Shown here: piece after piece, positions 44,702-53,980 of the stretch | Layout: each line of letters opens with the position of its first letter | How positions within the stretch are numbered: position 1 is the first letter of the stretch | From: Pseudoxanthomonas sp. | GTDB lineage: Bacteria > Pseudomonadota > Gammaproteobacteria > Xanthomonadales > Xanthomonadaceae | Assembly: GCF_035999195.1 (NCBI RefSeq) | Contig: NZ_DASYGY010000007.1 | Coordinates: forward strand, 310,001-374,000 | Direction of reading: 5' to 3' | Length of the DNA stretch: 64,000 nt | Made by a program: the position numbers and the translations under genes | Notes under the pieces: generated by a model | The model's database searches: none | Seen by the model: the letters and a program-made list of their open reading frames with translations, nothing else | What the model was told of the DNA's origin: nothing

Positions 44702-46028
44702 TCGCCTCCTCGATCGCGATCGCCGCCAGCGGCAGCGTCAGCGTCACCACCGCGCCGCCCTGCGGCCGGTTCCTCGCCTGCAGTTGCCCGCCCAGCGTGC
44801 GCGCCACGTTGACCGACAGGAACAGGCCCAGGCCGCCGCCCGGCCGCCCCTTGCTGCTGTTGTACGGCGTACCGAGCCGCCGCAGGATGCCGGGCTCGAA
44901 GCCCGGGCCGGCGTCGGACACGTCGACCACCACCGTGTCGTCCTCGCAGCGCACGTCCATGGCCACCCAGTCCGGCGAGGCTTCCAGCGCGTTGTCCAGC
45001 ACGTTGAACACCATCTGCCGCACACCGGCATCGCTGACGATACGGGGGTCGAAGCCGCTCTGGTTGCGGTAATCGAAGCGCGGCGGGTTGCGCGCCTGCT
45101 CCCATTCATGCGCCAGTTCGTCGAACAGCGCGTGCAGCGTGGTCTCGGTGGGGGCCTCGGCGCGGGTCTCGCCCGCCGTCATCAGGATGTTGGTGACGAT
45201 GGACTTGCAGCGTGCCACCTGCGCCTGCATTTCCAGCACGTCGTTGTGCAGTTCGCCATCGGACGCCATGGTGGGCAGATGCTGCCAGTCGCCCAGGATC
45301 ACCGACAGCGTCGACAGCGGCGTGCCCAGTTCATGCGCGGCACCGGAGGCCAGCAGGCCCATGCGGACGATGTGCTCCTCTTCCACCGCCCGCTGGCGCA
45401 GCTCCGCCAGGCGCGCGTCGCGTTCGCGCAGGATGCCGCCGATGCGGGTGATGAACACCACCAGCAGGCCCGCGATCAGCAGGAAGCACACCAGCAGGCC
45501 CTGCACGTAAGGGTCGGCCAGCCCGCGCGCCGGCTGCACCGCCAGCTTGAGCGGCGCGGGCACGGCGGCCAACCCCACCACGCACAGCGCGGCCGCCGCC
45601 GCGATCACCCAGCTGCCCGGCGAGCGCAGCAGCACGGTGCCGATCACCACCTGCAGCAGGAACAGGAACACGAACGGATTGGCGATGCCGCCGGACAGGT
45701 ACAGCTGGATGGTCAGCGAGGCCACGTCCACCAGCAGGCCGACCAGCAGCGCAGCGTGCGACACCTGCGCGCGGCGCCGGCACCACGCCTGGCTGGCCAG
45801 GTTGAACAGCACCAGTGCCGCGAGCACGGCGAACATCGGCGCCAGCGGCAGCGCGATGCCCAGCCCGTACTGCACCACCAGGATCGTGGCCACCTGCCCG
45901 ACCACCGCGATCCAGCGCAGCTGGATGAGCTGCTGCAGATTGCGCAGTCCGGCGCGGTCGTGCGAGCCGTCCACGCGGGGCTCGGCGCGCTCGGGATCGT
46001 CGACGGAATCAGCCTGGCGGAAGTACAT
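44682..46028 (-). CDS. regB: RegB/PrrB-type redox sensor histidine kinase
   Basis: 448 residues with about six TM helices. The quinone-site motif GGIANPF is at 113-119. Phospho-acceptor His232 is in 'GAAHELGTPLSTLSV'. Cys274 in 'VARCKSIVTNI' corresponds to the redox-active Cys of Rhodobacter RegB. N- and G-boxes follow ('NVLDNALEAS', 'DAGPGF', 'GGGLGLFLSVN'). Known RegB kinases sense quinone pool and redox state. Start at 46028; overlaps the SURF1 gene end by 20 nt. Confidence 0.93.
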   Translation of the reverse strand: MYFRQADSVDDPERAEPRVDGSHDRAGLRNLQQLIQLRWIAVVGQVATILVVQYGLGIALPLAPMFAVLAALVLFNLASQAWCRRRAQVSHAALLVGLLVDVASLTIQLYLSGGIANPFVFLFLLQVVIGTVLLRSPGSWVIAAAAALCVVGLAAVPAPLKLAVQPARGLADPYVQGLLVCFLLIAGLLVVFITRIGGILRERDARLAELRQRAVEEEHIVRMGLLASGAAHELGTPLSTLSVILGDWQHLPTMASDGELHNDVLEMQAQVARCKSIVTNILMTAGETRAEAPTETTLHALFDELAHEWEQARNPPRFDYRNQSGFDPRIVSDAGVRQMVFNVLDNALEASPDWVAMDVRCEDDTVVVDVSDAGPGFEPGILRRLGTPYNSSKGRPGGGLGLFLSVNVARTLGGQLQARNRPQGGAVVTLTLPLAAIAIEEANDDDQD

Positions 46029-46800
46029 GCGGGTCCGAGGGGCGACGGAGGCGCCGATCATGGCGCAACCGGCGCTCCGACGCGACCAGCAGCCCACCGC
46101 CGACCAGCGTCAGCAGCGCCATGCCGAACCAGGTCAGCGCGTAGGACAGGTGGGAGTCGCGGAACGTCACCACCGTCATGCCGCCGCGCGGCCATTCGCG
46201 CACGGCCGGATCGCGGTCGGCATCGATGAAGAACGGCGCGACGCCTTCCGCAGGCAGTCGATGTTTCCGCGCAATGGCGACGACGTCGCGCGAGTACCAG
46301 CGATCCTGCGCGGGCACGTTCCGGCGCAGGAAACCGCCTTCCGGCTCGCTCATGCGCAGGAGCCCTTCCACCACCACCCGGCCGTCCGGCGCAGGCGACA
46401 CCGCCCCGCCGATCGGCACGAAGCCGCGGTTCACCAGCACGTAATCGCCATCGTCGGTCTGCAGCGGCTGGAGCAGCCAGAAGCCGCCACCCAGCTCGGT
46501 GACGGCCTGCGTGCGCGTCTCGCTGTCGGGCAGGAAGCGCCCGCTGACCGACACGCGCCGGTAACTGTCGTTCGCGTCGCTGACGGACGCCCATCGAGCG
46601 CGCGACGGCGCGGGCACAGCCGCTGCGTGGATGCGCGCATCGACGCGCGCGATCAGGTCGTGCTTCCAGGCCATCCGCTGCAGTTGCCACACGCCCAGTG
46701 CGATGAATCCGCAGAAGGCGACCGCCAGCAGGCCGGCGAACGCGACCCGCCACCGCCTGCGCGGCGCAGGATGACGGGTCGCGGCGGCCGGATCGTTCAC
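46009..46800 (-). CDS. SURF1-family oxidase assembly protein
   Basis: 263 residues: TM near the N-terminus ('VAFAGLLAVAFCGFIALGVWQLQRMAWK'), a periplasmic domain with 'LLQPLQTDDGDYVLVNRGFVP', and a C-terminal TM ('SYALTWFGMALLTLVGGG'). SURF1 proteins help insert haem into haem-copper oxidases. GTG start overlapping the cyoD stop as GTGA, the fifth gene of the cyo operon. Confidence 0.88.
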   Translation of the reverse strand: MNDPAAATRHPAPRRRWRVAFAGLLAVAFCGFIALGVWQLQRMAWKHDLIARVDARIHAAAVPAPSRARWASVSDANDSYRRVSVSGRFLPDSETRTQAVTELGGGFWLLQPLQTDDGDYVLVNRGFVPIGGAVSPAPDGRVVVEGLLRMSEPEGGFLRRNVPAQDRWYSRDVVAIARKHRLPAEGVAPFFIDADRDPAVREWPRGGMTVVTFRDSHLSYALTWFGMALLTLVGGGLLVASERRLRHDRRLRRPSDPHVLPPG

Positions 46801-47204
46801 GGCAGGCTCTGCGCCGCTTCCTGCACCTGGTGCCGATGCATGTCGTGCGAGCCCGGCATCATGTTGGTGTTCATGTTGTGCATGACCCACAGCGTCCCGA
46901 TCAGCACGATGATCAGCAGCACGGCGGTGAAGATCAGCGCGAACAGGTTCCAGCCGCCTTCCGACTTCGGATTCATGTGCAGGAAATACACCATGTGCAC
47001 GACCACCTGCACCATGGCGAAGGCCAGGATCACCAGCGTGGTGATGGTGGGCGTGGGCAGCACCTTGGCCATCACCAGCCAGAAAGGGATCGCGGTCAGC
47101 ACGACCGAAAGCACGAAGCCGGTCACGTACTCCTTCATGCTGACGTGCGGAATGCCGTCCTCGAGGAAGTCGTCGTGTTCGGAGTGGGAAGAAGGATGAC
47201 CCAT
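46797..47204 (-). CDS. cyoD: cytochrome bo quinol oxidase subunit IV
   Basis: 135 residues, three TM helices ('GFVLSVVLTAIPFWLVM', 'VILAFAMVQVVVHMVYFLHM', 'FTAVLLIIVLIGTLWVM'), as in CyoD. The His-rich ends ('MGHPSSHSEHDD', 'HDMHRHQ') are unlike the E. coli protein. Overlaps the cyoC stop by one base (TGATG). Confidence 0.93.
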   Translation of the reverse strand: MGHPSSHSEHDDFLEDGIPHVSMKEYVTGFVLSVVLTAIPFWLVMAKVLPTPTITTLVILAFAMVQVVVHMVYFLHMNPKSEGGWNLFALIFTAVLLIIVLIGTLWVMHNMNTNMMPGSHDMHRHQVQEAAQSLP

Positions 47205-47836
47205 CACTGCACGCCCATCAGGTAGACGAAGGTGAAGACGCCGATCCAGACGACGTCGAGGAAATGCCAGAACATCGACAGACACGCGATGCGGCGCGTG
47301 GTGGTGCGGTTGAGCCCCCACTTGCGCACCTGTACGCACAGCACGACCACCCAGATGACGCCGAACAGCACGTGCAGCCCGTGCGTGCCGACCAGGGTGA
47401 AAAAGGCCGACAGGAACGCGCTGCGTTGCGGACCCGCACCGATGTGGATCAAGTGGTGGAACTCGTAGACCTCGATCGACAGGAAGGCCAGGCCCAGCAG
47501 GCCGGTGACCAGCAGCCAGCCGATCGTGCCGCGGGCGTTGCGCCTGAGCATCGCCAGCATCGCGAAGCCGTAGGTGATCGACGACACCAGCAGGATGCCG
47601 GTATTGATCGCGATCAGGTGCAGGTTGGGCAGGAACAGGTCGCGGCCGGACGGACCGGCGGCGTAGCTGCCCGAGAACACCCCGAACGTGGCGAACAGGC
47701 TGCCGAAGATCATCAGGTCGCTGAGCAGGTAGATCCAGAAGCCCAGCAGCGTGCCGTTCTCGGGATGGTGCCTGCCCTCGGTGTCCAGGAACACCGGCGA
47801 GCCGTCGGGTCGATGGAGGGCGATGGACTCAGACAT
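47204..47836 (-). CDS. cyoC: cytochrome bo quinol oxidase subunit III
   Basis: 210 residues with five TM helices. 'GFWIYLLSDLMIFGSLFA', 'YEFHHLIHIGAGPQRSAFLSAFFTLVGTHGLHV' split, and the final 'FWHFLDVVWIGVFTFVYLMG' are subunit III marks. The start at 47836 overlaps the cyoB end by 8 nt; an ATG five codons earlier is also possible. Confidence 0.95.
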   Translation of the reverse strand: MSESIALHRPDGSPVFLDTEGRHHPENGTLLGFWIYLLSDLMIFGSLFATFGVFSGSYAAGPSGRDLFLPNLHLIAINTGILLVSSITYGFAMLAMLRRNARGTIGWLLVTGLLGLAFLSIEVYEFHHLIHIGAGPQRSAFLSAFFTLVGTHGLHVLFGVIWVVVLCVQVRKWGLNRTTTRRIACLSMFWHFLDVVWIGVFTFVYLMGVQ

Positions 47837-49868
47837 GGGCGTGGTTCGCAAGGCCTTGGTTCAGGAGTGCGCGCTCCAGCTGTTCGGTGCGCGCCTGCTC
47901 GGTGCGGGCGACCTCGTCGGCCGGAATGTAGTAGTCGCGGTCGCGGTCGAAGCTGTGCCAGATGGCGTAGACGATCGTCGCCAGCAGCGACACGCCCGCC
48001 AGCCACCAGACATGCCAGATCAGGGCGAAGCCGCAGACCGTGCTCAGGGCCGACAGGATGACGCCGGCCCCGGTGTTGCGCGGCATGTGGATCGCCTTGA
48101 AGCCATCGCGCGGACGCTGGAAGCCACGCTGCTTCATGTCCGTCCAGGCATCGGTGTCGTGCACGACCGGGGTGAAGGCGAAGTTGTAGTCCGGCGGCGG
48201 CGACGACGTGGACCATTCCAGCGTGCGGCCGCCCCACGGATCGCCGGTGTGGTCGCGCAGCTGTTCGCGGCGGCGGAAGCTGACGTAGATGCAGTACAGG
48301 AACGCGGCGATGCCGATGGCCACCAGCACCGCGCCGAAGGCGGCGATCTGGAACCAGATCTGCAGCGACGGATCCTCGAAGTGGCTCATGCGGCGGGTCA
48401 CGCCCATCAGGCCCAGCACGTACAGCGGGGTGAACGCGAACCAGTAGCCGGCCAGCCAGAACCAGAACGAGACCTTGCCCCAGAAATCGTCGAGCCGGAA
48501 ACCGAACGCCTTCGGGAACCAGTGCGTCATCGCCGCGAACAGGCCGAACACCACGCCGCCGATGATGACGTTGTGGAAGTGGGCGACCAGGAACAGCGAG
48601 TTGTGCAGCACGAAGTCCGCCGGCGGCACCGCCAGCAGCACGCCGGTCATGCCGCCGATCACGAAGGTGACCATGAAGCCCATCGTCCACAGCATCGGCA
48701 CCTCGAAGCGGATGCGGCCGCGGTACATGGTGAACAGCCAGTTGAAGATCTTCGCGCCCGTCGGGATCGAGATGATCATGGTGGTGATGCCGAAGAACGA
48801 GTTGACGCTGGCGCCCGAGCCCATCGTGAAGAAGTGGTGCAGCCACACCAGGTACGAGAGCACGGTGATGCAGACCGTGGCGTACACCATCGACGAGTAG
48901 CCGAACAGGCGCTTGCCCGAGTACGTGGACACGATCTCGGAGAACACGCCGAACAGCGGCAGGATCAGGATGTAGACCTCCGGGTGGCCCCAGATCCAGA
49001 TCAGGTTGACGTACAGCATGGCGTTGCCGCCAAGGTCGGTGGTGAAGAAGTTGGTACCGACGTAGCGGTCCAGCGTCATCAGCGCCAGCACCGCGGTCAG
49101 CACCGGGAACGACACCACGATCAGCACGTTGGTGCAGAGCGCCGTCCAGGTGAACACCGGCATCTTCATCATGCCCATGCCGGGCGCACGCATCTTCAGG
49201 ATGGTCACCAGCAGGTTGACGCCGGATAACAAGGTTCCGACGCCCGCTATCTGCAGCGCCCAGATGTAGTAGTCCAGCCCCACCCCGGGATCCTGGTTGC
49301 CCAGGTTCGACAGCGCCAGCCAGCCCGAGGTCGAGAACTCGCCCAGGAACAGCGACAGCATGACCAGCACCGCGCCGGCGGTCGTCATCCAGAAGCTGAA
49401 GTTGTTGAGGAACGGGAACGCCACGTCGCGCGCGCCGATCTGCAGCGGCACCAGGTAGTTCATCAGGCCGGTGACCAGCGGCATGGCCACGAAGAAGATC
49501 ATGATCACGCCGTGGGCGGTGAAGATCTGGTCGTAGTGGTGCGGCGGCAGATAGCCCATGTTGTCGCCGAAGGCCATCGCCTGGTGCAGGCGCATCATGA
49601 TGGCGTCGGCGAAACCGCGCAGCAGCATCACCAGGCCCAGCACCATGTACATGATGCCGATCTTCTTGTGGTCGATGCTGGTGAACCACTCGCGCCACAG
49701 CCAGCCCCACAGCCGGTACTTCGTGATCACCGCGAGCAGCGCGATGCCGCCGATGCACGTACCGATGAAGGTCGCGGCGATGATCGGATCGTGCAGCATG
49801 GGAATCGCGTCCCAGGCCAGGCGACCGGTGATCGGGGAATGGGGGACGGTGCTGGTGTCAAAGGCCAT
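47829..49868 (-). CDS. cyoB: cytochrome bo quinol oxidase subunit I
   Basis: Catalytic subunit of the haem-copper quinol oxidase that reduces O2 to water and pumps protons. 679 residues, about 15 TM. Low-spin haem His in 'FTAHGVIMIFF'; CuB/Tyr crosslink region 'IWGHPEVYILILP'; CuB His pair 'WLHHFFTMG'; haem-copper ligands in 'VAHFHNVIIGG'. A long hydrophilic C-terminal part as in CyoB. Confidence 0.97.
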   Translation of the reverse strand: MAFDTSTVPHSPITGRLAWDAIPMLHDPIIAATFIGTCIGGIALLAVITKYRLWGWLWREWFTSIDHKKIGIMYMVLGLVMLLRGFADAIMMRLHQAMAFGDNMGYLPPHHYDQIFTAHGVIMIFFVAMPLVTGLMNYLVPLQIGARDVAFPFLNNFSFWMTTAGAVLVMLSLFLGEFSTSGWLALSNLGNQDPGVGLDYYIWALQIAGVGTLLSGVNLLVTILKMRAPGMGMMKMPVFTWTALCTNVLIVVSFPVLTAVLALMTLDRYVGTNFFTTDLGGNAMLYVNLIWIWGHPEVYILILPLFGVFSEIVSTYSGKRLFGYSSMVYATVCITVLSYLVWLHHFFTMGSGASVNSFFGITTMIISIPTGAKIFNWLFTMYRGRIRFEVPMLWTMGFMVTFVIGGMTGVLLAVPPADFVLHNSLFLVAHFHNVIIGGVVFGLFAAMTHWFPKAFGFRLDDFWGKVSFWFWLAGYWFAFTPLYVLGLMGVTRRMSHFEDPSLQIWFQIAAFGAVLVAIGIAAFLYCIYVSFRRREQLRDHTGDPWGGRTLEWSTSSPPPDYNFAFTPVVHDTDAWTDMKQRGFQRPRDGFKAIHMPRNTGAGVILSALSTVCGFALIWHVWWLAGVSLLATIVYAIWHSFDRDRDYYIPADEVARTEQARTEQLERALLNQGLANHAHV

Positions 49869-49910
49869 GGAGTGAATCCGGTGTATCCAGGGGTGTGCCG
49901 GCGCGGCGCA

Positions 49911-50978
49911 TCACGGCGCCTTCATGCCGGCGGACGAAGCAGGAGATACCGCCGCGGCTGCGCGCGCGGTCTCGACCGTGCACAGCTCGGAGCGGACGAA
50001 CGGGCCCGCGGCCAGGTTGCCGCGACGCGGGCGCTGAAGCGCGTCCGGACCGTCCAGTCCGCGTCCGCCCATGGCGTCGTAGGCCATCATCTGGTCCATG
50101 CACAGTCGGTCGCTGTCGACGCAGCGGTTGACCACCGCATCGAACAGGCCCGGATCGACGGACGCGTACAGGCGCGACGGCTCGCGCGAACTGGGCACTT
50201 CCAGCTGCAGGTACTCGGCGCGGCTCAGCGCCTTGCCGACGGCGCGCGCTTCTCCGATCCAGCGGTCGAAACCTTCATCGGACAGCGCGTGGAAACGGAA
50301 CCGCATGTGCGAGAAGCCCTCGCCGCTGTAATGCGACGAGAAACCCTCGTAGTTCCCTTCCTTGTTGATCACCGCGTGGAGCTTGGTCTCCATCGCCGGC
50401 ATCGTGTAGATCATGCCGGCCAGCGCCGGCACGTAGAACGCGTTCATCGTCGACGACGAGGTCAGGCGGAAGGTGATCGGGCGATCGACCGGCGCGGCCA
50501 TCTGGTTGACCGACGCGACGCCGTATTCGGGATAGACGAACAGCCATTTCCAGTCCAGCGCCACCACCTGCACTTCCAGCGGCTTCACCTCCTCCGGCAC
50601 CGGACGCCCTTCGGCGATGCGCCCCAGCGGGCGGTACGGGTCCAGCAGGTGCGTGCCGATCCACGTCACTGCACCCAGCGCGATGATGATCAGCAGCGGC
50701 ACACCCCAGATGACCAGCTCCAGCTGCGTCGAATGGTCCCAGTCGGGCTTGTAGGTGGCCTGCGTGTTCGACGCGCGGTAACGCCACGCGAACCAGAAGG
50801 TCAGCGCGATCACGGGGACGATCACGATCAGCATCAGCGCCGTCGCCACCAGGATCAGGTTGCCCTGGCGGGCGGCGATGTCGCCGGCGGGATTGAGGAC
50901 CTGCAGGTTGCACCCCGACAGCACGGCGGTGGCGGACATCGCCACGGCGGCCTGCAGGGCTCGGCGCATGAGGGACAT
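49911..50978 (-). CDS. cyoA: cytochrome bo quinol oxidase subunit II
   Basis: 355 residues. Lipoprotein signal ('VLSGCN', Cys23), two TM helices, and a periplasmic cupredoxin-like domain lacking the CuA ligands, as expected for a quinol rather than cytochrome c oxidase. 'WKWLFVYPEYGVASVNQ' and 'GEGFSHMRFRFHAL' are CyoA-like. The C-terminal 60 residues (with Cys residues) are longer than in E. coli. First gene of the operon; no strong Shine-Dalgarno. A perfect FNR box lies 19 nt before the start. Confidence 0.95.
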   Translation of the reverse strand: MSLMRRALQAAVAMSATAVLSGCNLQVLNPAGDIAARQGNLILVATALMLIVIVPVIALTFWFAWRYRASNTQATYKPDWDHSTQLELVIWGVPLLIIIALGAVTWIGTHLLDPYRPLGRIAEGRPVPEEVKPLEVQVVALDWKWLFVYPEYGVASVNQMAAPVDRPITFRLTSSSTMNAFYVPALAGMIYTMPAMETKLHAVINKEGNYEGFSSHYSGEGFSHMRFRFHALSDEGFDRWIGEARAVGKALSRAEYLQLEVPSSREPSRLYASVDPGLFDAVVNRCVDSDRLCMDQMMAYDAMGGRGLDGPDALQRPRRGNLAAGPFVRSELCTVETARAAAAVSPASSAGMKAP

Positions 50979-50996
50979 GGGCGTGGGGCTTACGGA

Positions 50997-51010
50997 TTGA
51001 TCGAGATCAA
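50997..51010 (-). promoter_or_regulatory. FNR/Anr binding site before cyoA
   Basis: TTGAT-CGAG-ATCAA is a perfect match to the FNR/Anr consensus TTGAT-N4-ATCAA. Lying 19 nt before the cyoA start codon it would sit at or beyond the transcription start, a position typical of repression when oxygen is low. It is 118 nt from the divergent MFS gene, which it could also affect. A second palindromic patch, GGAC-gtttt-GTCC, lies at 51040-51052. Confidence 0.7.
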
Positions 51011-51127
51011 TGTAGTGCGCCGGCCCGGCGCGGAGTATTGGACGTTTTGTCCTATCGCGGAGGCGGGTGCGGTCTGCGACCCTATGGTCGTACCTTTCCC
51101 GCAGTCCGACCCGGCAGCCCCGTCCCC

Positions 51128-52438
51128 ATGGCGTCCATCAGCCCCACGACTTCCACCCACGACCACGGCACCAAGGCCCACGCCGATGTCGCCCCGGGCG
51201 AGATCGCCGTCGGCGTGGTGATCGGGCGCGCGTCCGAATACTTCGACTTCTTCGTCTTCGGCATCGCCTCGGCGCTGATCTTCCCGGCGGTGTTCTTCCC
51301 GTTCGTGGACCGCCTGGAAGGTACGCTGTGGTCGTTCGCGCTGTTCGCGCTGGCGTTCGTCGCACGCCCGTTCGGCACCATGCTGTCGATGAAGATCCAG
51401 GCGCGCTGGGGCCGCGGCCTCAAGCTGACGGTCGCGCTGTTCCTGCTGGGCACGGCCACCGCCGGCATCGCCTTCCTGCCGGGCTATGCCTCGCTCGGCG
51501 CCGCCTCGATCGTCCTGCTGGCCGTGCTGCGCGTACTGCAGGGGCTGGCCCTGGGCGGCTCGTGGGACGGCCTGCCGTCGCTGCTCGCGCTGAATGCGCC
51601 GAAGGAACGCCGCGGCTGGTACGCCATGCTCGGCCAGCTGGGCGCGCCGGTGGGTTTCATCGTCGCTGCCGGCGTGTTCGCCTTCCTGTACGCCAACCTG
51701 GAAGAAGCCGACCTGCTGACGTGGGGCTGGCGCTATCCGTTCTTCGTCGCGTTCGCCATCAACGTGGTGGCGCTGTTCGCGCGGCTGCGCATCGTGGTGG
51801 CCGACGAATACCAGGACAAGATGGGCGAACTGGAACTGGAGCCCACGCCGGTCCGCGAGCTGTTCCAGGCCAAGGGCCGGCATGTGGTGATCGGCGCGTT
51901 CGCCGCGCTGGCCAGCTATGCGCTGTTCCACATCGTCACGATCTTCCCGCTGTCGTGGATCCTGCTGTACTCGCAACAGTCCATCGTCAGCTTCCTGCTG
52001 GTGCAGATCCTGGGCGCGTTCATCGCCGCCGGCGCGATCGTGGTCTCGGGCCTGATCGCCGACCGGGTGGGCCGTGCGCGCACGCTGGGCGGTCTGGCGG
52101 TGGGCATCGCGATGTTCAGTGGCTTCGCACCCACGCTGATGGAAGGCGGTCCGGTCGGCCAGGGCGCCTTCATCCTGATCGGCTTCGCCCTGCTCGGCCT
52201 GTCGTACGGCCAGGCGGCGGGCGCGGTCACCGCGAACTTCGGCCGCCGCTACCGCTACACCGGCGCGGCGCTGACCTCCGATCTGGCGTGGCTGATCGGC
52301 GCCGGCTTCGCTCCGCTGGTGGCGCTGGGCCTGTGCGCCAACTTCGGCCTGTCGTGGCTGGGCGCCTACCTGCTGTCGGGCGCGCTGGGCACGCTGATCG
52401 CACTCGGCATCAATCGCGCGAAGAACTACAAGAGCTGA
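51128..52438 (+). CDS. MFS transporter
   Basis: 436 residues, 12 predicted TM. Starts with a hydrophilic His/Thr-rich arm, then 'VGVVIGRASEYFDFFVFGIASALIFPAVFFP' and 'FALFALAFVARPFGTMLSM'; resembles metabolite:H+ symporters. 'LQGLALGGSWDGLPSLLALNAP' follows the usual motif of the group. Substrate unknown. Divergent from cyoA, whose regulatory region it shares. The ATG at 51128 is preferred to 51038. Confidence 0.88.
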   Translation: MASISPTTSTHDHGTKAHADVAPGEIAVGVVIGRASEYFDFFVFGIASALIFPAVFFPFVDRLEGTLWSFALFALAFVARPFGTMLSMKIQARWGRGLKLTVALFLLGTATAGIAFLPGYASLGAASIVLLAVLRVLQGLALGGSWDGLPSLLALNAPKERRGWYAMLGQLGAPVGFIVAAGVFAFLYANLEEADLLTWGWRYPFFVAFAINVVALFARLRIVVADEYQDKMGELELEPTPVRELFQAKGRHVVIGAFAALASYALFHIVTIFPLSWILLYSQQSIVSFLLVQILGAFIAAGAIVVSGLIADRVGRARTLGGLAVGIAMFSGFAPTLMEGGPVGQGAFILIGFALLGLSYGQAAGAVTANFGRRYRYTGAALTSDLAWLIGAGFAPLVALGLCANFGLSWLGAYLLSGALGTLIALGINRAKNYKS

Positions 52439-52511
52439 TCGTCCACGGCGGCGGCCACCGCCCGCGCGCGTGGCGCACTACAATCCGGGCATCCCGTGTC
52501 CAGGAATGCCC

Positions 52512-53417
<906 letters not shown>

Positions 53418-53433
53418 GTCGCAAGCGCTTCCT

Positions 53434-53555
53434 GTAGGAGCGACGTGAGTCGCGACCGTCGATCATCCGTTGAGGTGGAAGCCCGAAGGGCAGCATCCCC
53501 TTCCCGCGCTTCATAGGTGTTTACTTCGCGCGGTCGCGACTCACGTCGCTCCTAC
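53434..53555. repeat. REP-type inverted pair, TGAGTC variant
   Basis: Left arm GTAGGAGCGACGTGAGTCGC at 53434, right arm its complement ending CGCTCCTAC at 53555, 122 bp across. Same GTAG-headed family; the loop base differs (GTGA instead of GTCA) on both arms, showing compensatory kinship. Between the cyclophilin and ArsR genes. Confidence 0.87.
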
Positions 53556-53574
53556 ATTCACCGACAGGCGGTGC

Positions 53575-53626
53575 TTGACAGTGGACCTCGGCACTTAGAT
53601 ATTTAGCAAATACGTTAATTATCTAA
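53575..53626 (+). promoter_or_regulatory. promoter and operator of the ArsR-DUF2867 operon
   Basis: A consensus -35 TTGACA (53575-53580), 17-nt spacer, and -10-like GATATT (53598-53603). An inverted repeat TTAGATA (53595-53601) / TATCTAA (53620-53626) covers the -10 and start region in an AT-rich patch. An ArsR dimer bound there would block RNA polymerase; the start codon is 7 nt after the repeat. Confidence 0.75.
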
Positions 53627-53632
53627 ATACAC

Positions 53633-53959
53633 ATGACGGTCGACCGCATCTTCGACGCCCTCGCCTCCCGCCCGCGGCGCGAAATCCTCGCCTATCTGTC
53701 AGCCCAGGAACTGACGGCCGGCGAGATCGCCGCACGCTTCGACATGAGCGCACCCGCGATCTCGCGGCATCTGTCGGTGCTCGAAGCCGCCGGCCTGGTC
53801 ACCAGCGACAAGCGAGGGCAGTTCGTCTTCTACCGGCTGGCGCCCGACAACCTGGTCAACACGCTGACCGGGTTCGCCTTCGAGGTCTGCCCGACCGCCG
53901 GCCCATTGAAACGCGAAGCCAAGGCCCGCGCGCTGGCCAGGACACCCAAGGCCCGCTGA
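53633..53959 (+). CDS. ArsR-family transcriptional regulator
   Basis: 108 residues, winged helix. 'FDALASRPRREILAYLSAQELTAGEIAARFDMSAPAISRHLSVLEAAGLVTSDKRGQFVFYRL' covers the domain, with the recognition helix in 'SAPAISRHLSVL'. No CxC metal motif, so more like SdpR/anti-toxin-type ArsR members than metal sensors. Probably autoregulates through the palindrome in front. The next gene starts 21 nt later. Confidence 0.92.
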   Translation: MTVDRIFDALASRPRREILAYLSAQELTAGEIAARFDMSAPAISRHLSVLEAAGLVTSDKRGQFVFYRLAPDNLVNTLTGFAFEVCPTAGPLKREAKARALARTPKAR

Positions 53960-53980
53960 GCGCCTGCAGGAGAGAATCCG

